A DNA stretch of 64,000 nt from Brevibacterium rongguiense (GTDB lineage Bacteria > Actinomycetota > Actinomycetes > Actinomycetales > Brevibacteriaceae): assembly GCF_009857845.1 (NCBI RefSeq), contig NZ_WWEQ01000008.1, positions 1 to 64,000 of the forward strand. The letters run 5' to 3'. Position numbers and translations under genes: made by a program. Numbering within the stretch: the first letter of the stretch is position 1; every line of letters begins with the position of its first letter. Of this stretch, positions 34,931 through 44,331 are shown one piece after another. The notes under the pieces were generated by a model that saw nothing but the letters and a program-made list of their open reading frames with translations, had not been told where the DNA came from and searched no databases.

Positions 34931-35476
34931 TCAGGGCCGAACGGCGCGGGCGCTCTCGAGCCACGGCGCGAAGTCGCGCCGAGCGCCGGCCGGCAGCACC
35001 TGGGAGGCCACGATGCGGCCGGCTGCCACGAGGAATGTGGCGCGCACGGCCATCCCGCGCGCATCGTCGAACGCGCCGTAGGAGCGCGCAACCGCACCGT
35101 GCGGCCAGAAGTCCGACAGCAGCGGGAAGGGAGCCCCGAGCTCCCGGGCCCACGCGGCCAGCGCGAACTTCGGATCGCAGGAGATGCCCGCCAGCCCACA
35201 GCCGGCGGCCGCGAAGTCGGCGTGGCGCGCGGTCAGCTCGCCGAGCTCCTCACCGCAGACCGGGGAGAACGCGAACGGGTAGAACACAATGAGCGCCGAG
35301 CGGGCCGGCCGCGCCCCGCCCCCCGCAGCATCCGAGCCCGCACTCCCCGGGCCAGTGCCAGCCGGTGCGTCGCCGACATCGTCCCCGGGTGCGGGGGCAG
35401 GCGCGGGCGCCGGTGCGGCATACCCAGGTGCCGACGCCGGAGCGTCGGCTCGGACGATTGGATCGGCTCCGGCCAC
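34931..35476 (-). CDS. AhpE-like peroxiredoxin with abnormal 5' end
   Basis: One-cysteine-type peroxiredoxin. The core FYPFAFSPVCGEELGEL carries the peroxidatic Cys in P-x3-S-x2-C, and FPLLSDFWPHGAVARSYGAF is nearly identical to mycobacterial AhpE. The given GTG start at 35476 is the first standard start codon in frame, but recognisable peroxiredoxin sequence (GDAAPDFALPAHWGEELG) is encoded further upstream in the same frame, to about 35590, where no ATG, GTG or TTG exists before a stop at 35639. About 55 Pro/Ala/Gly-rich residues are inserted between that N-terminal part and the core. It follows DUF3052, as ahpE does in mycobacteria. The real start is unresolved. Confidence 0.75.
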   Translation of the reverse strand: MAGADPIVRADAPASAPGYAAPAPAPAPAPGDDVGDAPAGTGPGSAGSDAAGGGARPARSALIVFYPFAFSPVCGEELGELTARHADFAAAGCGLAGISCDPKFALAAWARELGAPFPLLSDFWPHGAVARSYGAFDDARGMAVRATFLVAAGRIVASQVLPAGARRDFAPWLESARAVRP

Positions 35477-35582
35477 GAGATCGGCCGGGCCCAGCTCCTC
35501 GCCCCAGTGGGCGGGCAGGGCGAAGTCCGGGGCGGCGTCACCGGGCGCGGGCGCCTGGGGCGCCGGCTCGCCGGCGGCTGGG

Positions 35583-36023
35583 TCAGCCGTAGTTCTTCTT
35601 CCCCACGAGCCGCGTGGCCGACCAGTCGGACCCCACCGTCACGGTGTTCGTCACGTGCATGCCCGCGGTGGGGGCGGCATCGGCGATGTCGACCGGGGTG
35701 ATGTGGCCCGCGCGCCCGGCCTTGGGCGTGAGCAGCCACACGATGCCGCCATCGGCCAGGGTGGTCTGGGCGTCGACGATGCCATCGGTGAGGTCGTCGT
35801 CATCGGAGCGCCACCACATGACGATGACGTCGAACACGTCGTCGACGTCCTCGTCGGCCATCTCCTCGCCGGTCGCGGCCGCAATGCCGTCCCGCAGCGC
35901 GGCGTCGACGTCCTCGTCGTACCCGATCTCCTGCACGTACTGGCCCGAACGCAGTCCGAGGGGATTGCCCTCGCTCTGCTCGCCGTCCGCTGCGCTCGTC
36001 CTCTCCGAAGGGGAAACACTCAT
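35583..36023 (-). CDS. DUF3052 family protein
   Basis: A 146-residue acidic protein with GLRSGQYVQEIGYDEDVDAA, VIVMWWRSDDDDLTDG, TTLADGGIVWLLTPKAGRAG and the terminal SDWSATRLVGKKNYG, matching the actinobacterial DUF3052 family whose gene lies beside ahpE and aceE. No catalytic residues are recognisable. The ATG at 36023 starts the conserved region; the frame is open upstream but without similarity. Its TGA is followed by C and overlaps, one base off, the reading frame of the AhpE-like protein. Confidence 0.88.
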   Translation of the reverse strand: MSVSPSERTSAADGEQSEGNPLGLRSGQYVQEIGYDEDVDAALRDGIAAATGEEMADEDVDDVFDVIVMWWRSDDDDLTDGIVDAQTTLADGGIVWLLTPKAGRAGHITPVDIADAAPTAGMHVTNTVTVGSDWSATRLVGKKNYG

Positions 36024-36339
36024 GTGATCATCTTCCCGCCTCGGGCGGCCTGCCGCAAATGGCCGCACCGCGCGTCGCGGCGGCGCCCTCCCCCCGCCCG
36101 CACCCGAGGCGCCGGCCGCGGCCCGTCCGCCCGCACCTCGGGCGCGGCGCACCCCCGGGGCCCGAGCACGAGCGAGCGCGCGGTGCGAGGAGGGAGCGGT
36201 GTGAGCAAGGACCTGCCCGCGCGGCGCGCGAGCACGTGCGCGGTGTTCTAGGCTGGGGGCAACCCGGCTGCCGGACGGGGTGGTCCTTGGCACCTCCGCC
36301 GTCTTTCGATGCCGTCGTCTCGCAAGAAGAGGAAGCGCA
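36024..36339. other. 316-bp divergent spacer between DUF3052 and aceE
   Basis: No gene is seen. TAGGCT (36249-36254) is a plausible -10 for aceE, giving a leader of about 80 nt. A reverse-oriented copy of the GCCCGAGGTGCG motif lies at about 36130-36145. Confidence 0.45.
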
Positions 36340-39102
36340 GTGGACAAGAACTTCAGGGGACCCATCCTCAACGGCCTGCCCAGCCAGGTCCCGGACACGG
36401 ATCCGGAGGAGACGCAGGAGTGGATCGAGTCCCTCGACGCCCTCGTCGAGGACGGCGGCCGCACACGCGCCCGCTACGTCATGCTCAGCCTCATCCAGCG
36501 CGCCCGCGAGAACAACCTGGGCGTGCCCAGCCTCACGGCGACGGACTACATCAACACGATCGGCCCGGAGGCCGAGCCCTGGTTCCCGGGCGATGAGGAG
36601 ATCGAGCGCCGCTACCGCCGGTGGAACCGCTGGAACGCCGCCATCATGGTCCACCGTGCCCAGCGTCCCGGTGTGGAGGTGGGCGGGCACATCTCGACCT
36701 ATGCCTCCGCCGCCACGCTGTACGAGGTGGGCCTCAACCACTTCTTCCGCGGCAAGGACCACCCGGGCGGCGGCGACCACATCTTCTACCAGGGTCATGC
36801 CTCCCCCGGCATGTACGCCCGCGCCCTGCTCGAGGGCCGGATGACCGAGGACCAGCTCGACGGCTTCCGCCAGCAGGTCTCCCACCACATCGACGGCAAG
36901 CCCTCCGGCCTGCCGTCCTACCCCCACCCGCGCCAGCTGCCGGACTTCTGGGAGCACCCCACCGTCTCCATGGGCCTGGGGCCCATGAACGCGATTGCGC
37001 AGGCGCAGTTCGACAAGTACCTGCTCAACCGCGGGATCAAGGACACCTCCCAGCAGCACACCTGGGCGTTCCTGGGCGACGGCGAGATGGACGAGCCGGA
37101 GAGCCGGGGCATGCTCCAGACGGCGGCGTACGAGGAGCTGGACAACCTCACGTTCGTCATCAACGCGAACCTCCAGCGCCTCGACGGCCCGGTGCGCGGC
37201 AACGGCAAGATCATCCAGGAGCTCGAGGCGTACTTCCGCGGCGCCGGCTGGAACGTCATCAAGGTCGTCTGGGGCCGCGAGTGGGACGCCCTGCTCTCCC
37301 GCGACCGCGACGGCGCGCTCGTCAACCTCATGAACGTCACGAACGACGGCGACTACCAGACGTACAAGGGCGAGTCCGGCGGCTTCGTGCGCGACAACTT
37401 CTTCGGCCGCGACCCGCGCACCAAGGCGCTCGTCGAGGACTACAGCGACGACCAGATCTGGAACCTCAAGCGCGGCGGCCACGACTACCGCAAGGTCTAC
37501 GCGGCCTATAAGGCGGCCGTCGAGCACACGGGCCAGCCCACCGTCATCCTCGTGAAGACGGTCAAGGGCTACTCGCTGGGGCCCCACTTCGAGGCCCGCA
37601 ACGCCACCCACCAGATGAAGAAGATGACGGTGGACGACCTCAAGCTCGCCCGCGACCACTTCTCCATCCCCATCTCGGACAAGGCACTCGAGGAGAACCC
37701 CAAGCTGCCCCCGTACTACTTCCCCGGCGAGGACGCCCCGGAGATCCGCTACCTGCGCGAGCGCCGCGCGGAGCTGGGCGGCTTCACCCCCGAGCGCCGC
37801 TCGAAGTACGTCGACATCAAGCTGCCCGACGACAAGGACTTCCAGATCGGGCTCAAGGGCTCGGGCAACCAGAAGATCGCCACGACCATGGCGTTCGTGC
37901 GCATCCTCAAGGACCTCATGCGCGACAAGGAGTTCGGCAAGCGCATCGTGCCGATCATCCCGGACGAGGCGCGCACGTTCGGCATGGACTCGTTCTTCCC
38001 CACCGCGAAGATCTACAACCCGCACGGGCAGAACTACGTCTCCGTCGACCGCGACCTCTTCCTCGCCTACAAGGAGGCCTCCGACGGCCAGCTCCTGCAC
38101 ATGGGCATCAACGAGGAGGGCTCGACGGCCGCGCTGACCGCCGTGGGCACGAGCTATGCCACCCACGGCGAGCCGATGATCCCGTTCTACATCTTCTACT
38201 CGATGTTCGGCTTCCAGCGCTCCGGCGACGCGTTCTGGGCCGCCGGCGACCAGATGGCCCGCGGCTTCGTGCTGGGCGCCACCGCCGGGCGCACAACCCT
38301 GGTGGCCGAGGGCCTCCAGCACGGCGACGGCCACTCGCACGTGCTGTCGTCGACGTACCCCTCGATCGTGTCCTACGACCCGGCGTACGCCTACGAGATC
38401 GCCCACATCGTGCGCGACGGCATCCACCGGATGTACGACCCGGCCGATGAGCGCAAGGACCCGGACGTCCTGTACTACATCACGATGTACAACGAGCCGA
38501 TGGTCCAGCCGCCCCAGCCCGAGGGCATCGACCCGCAGCACATCATCAAGGGCCTGTACAGGCTGCGCTCCGGCGCCGAATCCGATGGCCCGAAGGCCCA
38601 GCTGCTGTCCTCCGGCGTGGGCGTGCAGTGGATCCTCGAGGCCCAGGAGCTGCTCGAGCGCGATTGGGGCGTGAGCGCCGATGTGTGGTCCGTGACTTCG
38701 TGGCAGGAACTGCGCCGCGACGGCCTGGCCTGCGACGACGAGCGCCTCGTCAATCCGGAGCGCGAGCCCCGGGTGCCGTTCGTCACGCAGCAGCTGGCAG
38801 ACGCGAAGGGCCCGGTCATCGCCACGAGCGACTACGAGCGCGGGCTGCCGGACATGATCCGCCAGTACGTGCCCGGCCACTTCACCTCGCTGGGCGCGGA
38901 CGGCTACGCGATCTCCGACACGCGACCGGCCGCACGCCGCCACTTCCTCATCGACGGCCCCTCCGTCGTCGTCCAGACGCTCATCAGCCTGGGTGACCTG
39001 GGCGAGGTCGACCCGTCCCTTGCCGCGCAGGCCGCGAAGAAGTATCAGCTCGACGACCCGCGCGCCGGCGCCACGGGCTCCACGGAGGGCGCGGGCGCCT
39101 GA
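36340..39102 (+). CDS. aceE: pyruvate dehydrogenase E1 component, homodimeric (AceE)
   Basis: Thiamine diphosphate-dependent decarboxylase that feeds acetyl groups to the lipoylated E2 of the pyruvate dehydrogenase complex. The 920-residue protein has [40 protein letters not shown], the ThDP/Mg motif [12 protein letters not shown]...[15 protein letters not shown], and in the C-terminal half [32 protein letters not shown] and [11 protein letters not shown]. The GTG at 36340 follows AGAGGAAG by 4 nt and gives the usual [16 protein letters not shown] start. It is monocistronic, with a promoter about 85 bp upstream and a 21-bp hairpin after it. Its cofactor arm depends on LipA/LipB, also in this window. 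Confidence 0.97.
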   Translation: MDKNFRGPILNGLPSQVPDTDPEETQEWIESLDALVEDGGRTRARYVMLSLIQRARENNLGVPSLTATDYINTIGPEAEPWFPGDEEIERRYRRWNRWNAAIMVHRAQRPGVEVGGHISTYASAATLYEVGLNHFFRGKDHPGGGDHIFYQGHASPGMYARALLEGRMTEDQLDGFRQQVSHHIDGKPSGLPSYPHPRQLPDFWEHPTVSMGLGPMNAIAQAQFDKYLLNRGIKDTSQQHTWAFLGDGEMDEPESRGMLQTAAYEELDNLTFVINANLQRLDGPVRGNGKIIQELEAYFRGAGWNVIKVVWGREWDALLSRDRDGALVNLMNVTNDGDYQTYKGESGGFVRDNFFGRDPRTKALVEDYSDDQIWNLKRGGHDYRKVYAAYKAAVEHTGQPTVILVKTVKGYSLGPHFEARNATHQMKKMTVDDLKLARDHFSIPISDKALEENPKLPPYYFPGEDAPEIRYLRERRAELGGFTPERRSKYVDIKLPDDKDFQIGLKGSGNQKIATTMAFVRILKDLMRDKEFGKRIVPIIPDEARTFGMDSFFPTAKIYNPHGQNYVSVDRDLFLAYKEASDGQLLHMGINEEGSTAALTAVGTSYATHGEPMIPFYIFYSMFGFQRSGDAFWAAGDQMARGFVLGATAGRTTLVAEGLQHGDGHSHVLSSTYPSIVSYDPAYAYEIAHIVRDGIHRMYDPADERKDPDVLYYITMYNEPMVQPPQPEGIDPQHIIKGLYRLRSGAESDGPKAQLLSSGVGVQWILEAQELLERDWGVSADVWSVTSWQELRRDGLACDDERLVNPEREPRVPFVTQQLADAKGPVIATSDYERGLPDMIRQYVPGHFTSLGADGYAISDTRPAARRHFLIDGPSVVVQTLISLGDLGEVDPSLAAQAAKKYQLDDPRAGATGSTEGAGA

Positions 39103-39119
39103 GCCCAGCCCTCCCCACG

Positions 39120-39162
39120 GCCGCCGAGGTGCGGCGCAGGTCCTGCGCCGCACCTCGGCGGC
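39120..39162 (+). terminator. aceE terminator
   Basis: Perfect 21-bp inverted repeat (39120-39140 with 39142-39162), followed by TTTGTG. The stem contains the GAGGTGCGG motif shared with other spacers. Confidence 0.8.
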
Positions 39163-39200
39163 TTTGTGCTTGCCTCACAACGTTTTTGTCTGCCAGGCGG

Positions 39201-39206
39201 TACAGT
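39201..39206 (+). promoter_or_regulatory. -10 hexamer for leaderless fasR-like gene
   Basis: TACAGT ends 7 nt before the ATG at 39214. Confidence 0.45.
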
Positions 39207-39213
39207 TCCCGTC

Positions 39214-40428
39214 ATGGCCCAGACGAAGGATGCAGCGCCCACCAGCACCGCCGGCCGCGCGGAGACGATCCGCCGGCTCAAGGCGGGCCAGGCGCTGCTG
39301 TCGAAGATCACCCTGCACCACATGGAGTCCCAGCTGCCGTGGTACCGCTCGATGAACACGGCGGACCGCGGCTGGGTCGTCGTGCTCGCGAACTCCGGCA
39401 TCTCCTCGTTCATCGAGTGGTACCGCAATCCCTCGGCGCCCCTGCGGGTGGTCAGCGAGATCTTCAAGTCCGCGCCGCGCGAGCTCGTCCGCTCGGTCAA
39501 CCTCCAGCAGACGCTGCAGCTGCTGCGCGTCGTCGTCGAGGTGGTCGAGGAGCGGGTGGGCGACCTCGCCCGGCCCGATGAGCAGCGCGAGCTGCGCGAC
39601 GCCGTCCTCGTCTACTCCCGCGAGATCGCCTTCGCCGCCGCCGACGTCTACGCCCGGGCCGCCGAGGCGCGCGGCAGCTGGGACGCCCGGCTCGAGGCGA
39701 TGGTCGTCGACGCCCTGGTCCGCGGCGATTCCGTCGACGAGCTGGCCAGCCGGACCGCCGCGTTCGGCTGGCGCTCCCAGGCCCCGGTCCGCGTGCTCAT
39801 GGGCCGCGCGCCCCAGCGCAAGGCCCACCGGGGGACGAACGAGATCCGGCGCGCCGCCCAGAAGTGGGCCGAGGACGCGCTCGTGGGCATCCACGACGAC
39901 CGGCTGCTCATCGTCCTGGGCGGGGTGGAGAGCGCGGACGAGGCGGCCGCCTCGCTCTCACAGTTCTTCGGCCCCTCCGACGTCGTCATCGGCCCGGAGG
40001 TCGCCTCGCTCGCCGAGGCCGGCACCTCGGCGGCCGCCGCGGTCTGGGGCCTGCGCACCGCCGCCGCCCGGCCCGCCACGCCCAGGCCCGTCTACGCCGA
40101 CGACCTGCTGCCCGAGCGCGCGGTCGCCGGCGATGAGCGCGCCGTGCGCGCGCTGACCTCCCGCTACTACGAGCCGCTGGCCGCCGGCAGCGGGCAGCTC
40201 CTCGACACGGTGGCCAGCTACCTGGAGTTCGGCGGCTCGCTCGAGACGACGGCCAAGGCCCTGCAGGTCCACCCGAACACCGTGCGCTACCGGCTGCGCA
40301 AGATCACCGACCTCGTCGGAGCCGATCCCACCGATGCCCGCACGGGCTTCGTCGTGCGCATCGCTTTGGTCTACGGCCGACTGTCCGAGGCAGGCCAGTT
40401 GTCCCGCACCGACAAAATCCGGGGCTGA
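39214..40428 (+). CDS. fasR: PucR/CdaR-type regulator of fatty acid synthesis (FasR-like)
   Basis: A 404-residue protein with a GGDEF-like/PucR middle region (residues about 150-290) and a C-terminal helix-turn-helix, DTVASYLEFGGSLETTAKAL and VHPNTVRYRLRKITDLVGAD, characteristic of PucR_HTH_30. In Streptomyces coelicolor the orthologue directly upstream of fabD, FasR, activates the fabDHPF operon; the same position here supports that role. The ATG at 39214 is chosen over an upstream in-frame start because TACAGT ends 7 nt before it. The name rests on position and family, not on direct evidence, and differs from the mycobacterial TetR-type FasR. Confidence 0.88.
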   Translation: MAQTKDAAPTSTAGRAETIRRLKAGQALLSKITLHHMESQLPWYRSMNTADRGWVVVLANSGISSFIEWYRNPSAPLRVVSEIFKSAPRELVRSVNLQQTLQLLRVVVEVVEERVGDLARPDEQRELRDAVLVYSREIAFAAADVYARAAEARGSWDARLEAMVVDALVRGDSVDELASRTAAFGWRSQAPVRVLMGRAPQRKAHRGTNEIRRAAQKWAEDALVGIHDDRLLIVLGGVESADEAAASLSQFFGPSDVVIGPEVASLAEAGTSAAAAVWGLRTAAARPATPRPVYADDLLPERAVAGDERAVRALTSRYYEPLAAGSGQLLDTVASYLEFGGSLETTAKALQVHPNTVRYRLRKITDLVGADPTDARTGFVVRIALVYGRLSEAGQLSRTDKIRG

Positions 40429-40491
40429 ACCGCCTCCGTGCACTAGGTTCGGATGGCGCGCCCGCACGCCTGAAGATTTGGGAGTTCCTCT

Positions 40492-41403
40492 TTGCTCGTC
40501 ATCGCCTGCCCCGGCCAAGGGGCCCAGAAGCCCGGTTTCCTCTCCTCGTTCCTCGAGCTCGAGGCCTTCGCCCAGGCGATCGGCGAGATGTCGGAGGCCT
40601 GCGGGCTCGACCTCGCCGCCCTGGGCACCACCGCCGATGCCGAGGAGATCAAGGACACCGCGGTGGCCCAGCCGCTGCTCGTGGCGGCGGCCATCGCCGC
40701 GGGCCAACAGCTGCTGCCCCAGGCGGCGCCCCAGCTGCTCGCCGGGCACTCCGTGGGCGAGATCGCCGCGGCCCAGCTCGCCGGCATCCTCTCGCCCGCC
40801 GATGCCATGCGCTTCGTGACCGTGCGCGCCCAGGGCATGGCCCGCGCCTCGGCGGCCGAGCCCACCGGCATGGCCGCCGTCGTGGGCGGCCAGGCCGACG
40901 ACGTCCTGGCGGCCATCGGCGCCGCCGGGCTCTCCCCGGCCAACGTCAACGGCGGGGGCCAGACGGTGGCCGCCGGCAGCCTCGCCGGCATCGAGCGACT
41001 GGCCGAGGCGCCGCCCGAGCGGGCCCGCGTCCTCCCGCTCAAGGTGGCCGGCGCGTTCCACACCGCCTACATGGAGCCCGCGCTGCCGGAGCTGCGCGAG
41101 ACCGCGGGCCAACTGCGCGCCGCGGACCCCACCACGCCGATCCTCACGAACGCCGACGGCTCGGCCGTCGCCTCCGGAGCGCGCTACGTCGAGCTCCTCG
41201 TCCACCAGGTGACGAACCCCGTCCGCTGGGACCTGTGCCAGTCGACCATGCTCGAGTCCGGTGCCACCGGCCTGCTCGAGCTGGTGCCCGGCGGCACGCT
41301 GACCGGCATCGCCAAGCGCGCTCTCAAGGGCGTGGAGACCTTTGCCATCAAGAGCGCAGACGACCTCGACGCCGCCCGCGAATTCGCCGCAGCCCACGCC
41401 TGA
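40492..41403 (+). CDS. fabD: malonyl-CoA:ACP transacylase FabD
   Basis: Loads malonate onto acyl carrier protein. The 303-residue protein has the oxyanion-forming CPGQGAQKPGF at the N-terminus, the nucleophile in LAGHSVGEIAAA (Ser87), the second catalytic residue in VAGAFHTAYM (His190) and NVNGGGQTVAAG. The start is TTG at 40492 (MLVIACPGQG), with GGGAG 7 nt upstream; a TAGGTT hexamer at 40443-40448 may be the operon promoter. It is the first gene of fabD-fabH-acpP-fabF. Confidence 0.96.
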   Translation: MLVIACPGQGAQKPGFLSSFLELEAFAQAIGEMSEACGLDLAALGTTADAEEIKDTAVAQPLLVAAAIAAGQQLLPQAAPQLLAGHSVGEIAAAQLAGILSPADAMRFVTVRAQGMARASAAEPTGMAAVVGGQADDVLAAIGAAGLSPANVNGGGQTVAAGSLAGIERLAEAPPERARVLPLKVAGAFHTAYMEPALPELRETAGQLRAADPTTPILTNADGSAVASGARYVELLVHQVTNPVRWDLCQSTMLESGATGLLELVPGGTLTGIAKRALKGVETFAIKSADDLDAAREFAAAHA

Positions 41404-41426
41404 GCTGCGAGAACAAGGAGGAACCC

Positions 41427-42431
41427 GTGCCCAAGCTGAGCACTCCCACGCCGCAGCGCTACTCCCGCATCTCCGGGATCGGCGGCTACCGATCCGAGCA
41501 CGCCGTCTCCAACGACGAGATCGTCGGGCCCATCAACTCCTCCGATGAGTGGATCCGCCAGCGCACCGGCATCATCACCCGCCACCGGGCGGGCCCGGAC
41601 GTCCAGCTCATCGACATGGCCGAGGAGGCCGGGAGCGAGGCCATCGCCAACGCCGGCCTCAAGCCCTCGGACATCGGCGGCATCCTCATCGCCACCGTCA
41701 CGTTCCCCTACCCCACCCCATCGGCGGCCTCGCTGCTGACCGAGCGCCTGGGCACGGGGCCCATCCCCGCCTGGGACATCTCCGCCGCCTGCGCTGGCTA
41801 CTGCTACGGCATCGCCCAGGCCGACGGGCTCGTGCGCGCCGGCACCATGGACAACGTGCTGGTTATCGGCGCGGAGAAGCTCTCGGACATCATCGACCCC
41901 ACCGATCGCTCCATCTCGTTCATCCTGGGCGACGGCGCGGGCGCCGTGGTCGTCAGCCACTCCGACGAGCCGGGCATCGCCCAGTCCGTCTGGGGCTCCA
42001 AGGGCGAGAACTGGGAGACCATCCGGATGACGAACTCGCTGCTCGACCTGCGCGACGACCGGGAGAACGCGCCCTGGCCCACGCTGCGCCAGGACGGGCC
42101 GAGCGTCTTCCGCTGGGCCGTGTGGGACATGGCCGAGGTGGCGCAGGAGGCGCTCGATGCCGCCGGGGTCCAGGCCTCGGACCTCGCGGCCTTCGTGCCC
42201 CACCAGGCGAACATGCGCATTATCGACGAGCTCGCCAAGCAGCTCAAGCTGCCGGATACCGTGAAGATCGGCCGCGACATCGCGGACAACGGCAACACGT
42301 CCTCGGCCTCCATCCCCCTGGCCACGGAGCGCCTCCTGCGGGAGAACCCCGAGCTCCACGGCGGACTGGCCCTGCAGATCGGGTTCGGCGCGGGCCTGGT
42401 GTACGGCGCGCAGGTTGTCGTCCTGCCCTGA
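41427..42431 (+). CDS. fabH: 3-oxoacyl-ACP synthase III FabH
   Basis: Condenses acyl-CoA primers with malonyl-ACP to start fatty acid chains. The 334-residue protein has the catalytic Cys122 in WDISAACAGYCYG, His259 in PHQANMRI and Asn290 in DNGNTSSAS, and the C-terminal GFGAGLVYGAQVVV. The GTG at 41427 is supported by AAGGAGGA just upstream and lies 23 nt after the fabD stop. Branched-chain primer preference is common in this group but cannot be read here. Confidence 0.96.
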   Translation: MPKLSTPTPQRYSRISGIGGYRSEHAVSNDEIVGPINSSDEWIRQRTGIITRHRAGPDVQLIDMAEEAGSEAIANAGLKPSDIGGILIATVTFPYPTPSAASLLTERLGTGPIPAWDISAACAGYCYGIAQADGLVRAGTMDNVLVIGAEKLSDIIDPTDRSISFILGDGAGAVVVSHSDEPGIAQSVWGSKGENWETIRMTNSLLDLRDDRENAPWPTLRQDGPSVFRWAVWDMAEVAQEALDAAGVQASDLAAFVPHQANMRIIDELAKQLKLPDTVKIGRDIADNGNTSSASIPLATERLLRENPELHGGLALQIGFGAGLVYGAQVVVLP

Positions 42432-42535
42432 GCGCCGCGGCCCGTGTCGTAGGATTCTTCCCGGGACACTCGTCGATTACACGTTCCACAATCTGGCGGC
42501 GAACCGGCCGCCCAATCAGTAGAAAGCAGGATCAC

Positions 42536-42787
42536 ATGGCACACAGCGAAGCCGAAGTCCTCTCCGGGCTGGCAGAGATCGTCAACGAGGAGACCGGCCT
42601 GGCGACCGAGGCCGTCGAGCCCAGCAAGTCGTTCACCGACGACCTCGACATCGACTCCATCTCGATGATGACGATCGTCGTCAACGCCGAGAAGAAGTTC
42701 GGCGTGAAGATCCCCGATGACGACGTCAAGGACCTCGTCACCGTCCAGGACGCCGTGGACTACATCGTCAAGGCCCAGGACGCCTGA
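42536..42787 (+). CDS. acpP: acyl carrier protein
   Basis: An 83-residue carrier that holds growing acyl chains on a phosphopantetheine attached to Ser41 in DDLDIDSISMM. The helix pattern and the second conserved block KKFGVKIPDDDVKDLVTVQD are typical. The ATG at 42536 follows GCAGGA. The gap of 104 nt from fabH contains a TAGGAT hexamer that could add an internal promoter, fitting the usual need for high acpP expression. Confidence 0.97.
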   Translation: MAHSEAEVLSGLAEIVNEETGLATEAVEPSKSFTDDLDIDSISMMTIVVNAEKKFGVKIPDDDVKDLVTVQDAVDYIVKAQDA

Positions 42788-42865
42788 GACCGACCCCGCC
42801 GCGGGGCGGGCGCGCGATCCGCGCCCGCCCCGCGGTCACCACCCCCTAATCGACGAGGTTTTTCA

Positions 42866-44107
42866 ATGACATCGACAGTTGTCGTCACCGGAGTCGGTGC
42901 CGTCACGCCCATCGGCGGAACGGCGGATGCCACCTGGCAGGCCGCATTCGCCGGGACGCCCGGCGCCCGCACCCTCGACAACGACTGGGCCGAGAAGTAC
43001 GGCATCCCCGTCACGTTCGCCGCCCAGGCCGACCGCTCCGCCGTCGACGAGACCCTCACCCGGGTCGAGACGAAGCGGCTCGATCCCTCCAGCCAACTCG
43101 CACTGGCCTCCGCCCGCGAGGCCTGGGCCGACGCGGGACTCGACGAGGTCGACAACGACCGCCTGGCCGTCTCGTGGGCCACCGGCATCGGCGGGGTCTG
43201 GACCCTGCTCGACGCGTGGGACACGCTGAAGGAGGACGGCTCGCGGCGCGTCATGCCGCTGACCGTCCCCATGCTCATGCCCAACGCGCCCGCCGCCGCC
43301 ATCGGCATGCACTTCAAGGCGCACGCCGCCGTGCAGACGCTCGTCTCCGCCTGTGCCTCGTCCACCGAGAGCATCGGCAACGCGCTCGAGGCCATCCGCG
43401 GAGGCCGCGCCGATGTCGTCATCGCCGGCGGTTCCGAGGCCGCCGTCCACCCGATCACGCTGTCCGCCTTCTCGTCGATGCGCGCGCTCTCGCGGCGCAA
43501 CGATTCGCCGGAGACGGCTTCGCGGCCCTACGACGTCGATCGCGACGGGTTCGTCATGGGCGAGGGCGCCGGCGCGCTCATCCTCGAGACGAAGGAGCAC
43601 GCCGAGGCGCGCGGAGCGACGATCTACGCGGAGATCGCGGGCTGGGGCATCTCGAACGACGCCCACCACATCACCGCCAACGAGCCCGATGGCACGTTCG
43701 CGCGCCAGGCGATGGAGCGGGCCATGGAGATGGCCGGTGTGAGCGCGTCGGATGTCAAGCACATCAACGCCCACGCCACCTCCACCCCCGTGGGCGACGT
43801 GCCGGAGTCGCTGGCCATCAACGCGGCCATGGGCGACCACGTCGACGACGTGCTCGTCTCCGCGACGAAGTCGCAGATGGGCCACCTGCTCGGCGGCGCC
43901 GGAGCGGCCGAGGCGATCCTCACGGCCCTGGCGCTGAAGAACCGCACCGCCCCTCCGACGATCAACATCGAGAATCTGGATCCCGCCATCCACCTCAACA
44001 TCGTGCGCGATGAGCCCGCGGCGCTGCCCTCCGGCGACATCGCCGCGCTGTCGAACTCGTTCGGCTTCGGCGGTCACAACGCCGTCGTCGTGTTCAAGAG
44101 CGTCTGA
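42866..44107 (+). CDS. fabF: 3-oxoacyl-ACP synthase II FabF
   Basis: Elongating condensing enzyme. The 413-residue protein has VVVTGVGAVTPIGG at the N-terminus, the nucleophile in VSACASSTESIG (Cys163), the two catalytic histidines in HINAHATSTPVGD and SQMGHLLGGAGAAE, and FGFGGHNAVVVF near the end. Last gene of the fab operon, followed by a strong hairpin. The orthologous position in mycobacteria is kasA; here the N-terminal and active-site sequence is of the ordinary FabF type. Confidence 0.96.
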   Translation: MTSTVVVTGVGAVTPIGGTADATWQAAFAGTPGARTLDNDWAEKYGIPVTFAAQADRSAVDETLTRVETKRLDPSSQLALASAREAWADAGLDEVDNDRLAVSWATGIGGVWTLLDAWDTLKEDGSRRVMPLTVPMLMPNAPAAAIGMHFKAHAAVQTLVSACASSTESIGNALEAIRGGRADVVIAGGSEAAVHPITLSAFSSMRALSRRNDSPETASRPYDVDRDGFVMGEGAGALILETKEHAEARGATIYAEIAGWGISNDAHHITANEPDGTFARQAMERAMEMAGVSASDVKHINAHATSTPVGDVPESLAINAAMGDHVDDVLVSATKSQMGHLLGGAGAAEAILTALALKNRTAPPTINIENLDPAIHLNIVRDEPAALPSGDIAALSNSFGFGGHNAVVVFKSV

Positions 44108-44124
44108 GCCCCAGCGCTCCCCTG

Positions 44125-44152
44125 GCGCCCCCGAGCCGCGGCTCGGGGGCGC
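44125..44152 (+). terminator. fab operon terminator
   Basis: A 13-bp perfect stem (44125-44137 with 44140-44152) with a minimal centre, 18 nt after the fabF stop. Confidence 0.7.
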
Positions 44153-44318
44153 TCGTGCGTCCGGATCGGGTCCGCGGCGGGCGCCGAGTCGCTGGCACGG
44201 GGTGCTCGGAGGGCCGATCCGCGCGCTTCCGGCCCGCGTGGTGTGGCCGGGCTGCCACAGCCAGTGCCGAATGGGATGCACCCGGCGGCTTTCGCACTAA
44301 CCGTCAGGGTGCGCTGAC

Positions 44319-44324
44319 TAGACT
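44319..44324 (+). promoter_or_regulatory. -10 hexamer for leaderless membrane-protein operon
   Basis: TAGACT ends 7 nt before the GTG at 44332. Confidence 0.45.
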
Positions 44325-44331
44325 CACCAGC

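Noticed and set aside
35583-35590. Selenocysteine or stop-codon read-through joining DUF3052 and AhpE
   Set aside because: The peroxiredoxin lies in a different frame (+1) from the TGA, so plain read-through cannot join them; only frameshifting could.
36028-39153. Minus-strand open frame of about 1041 codons opposite aceE
   Set aside because: Pure antisense shadow of aceE and part of DUF3052; no motif and no ribosome binding site.
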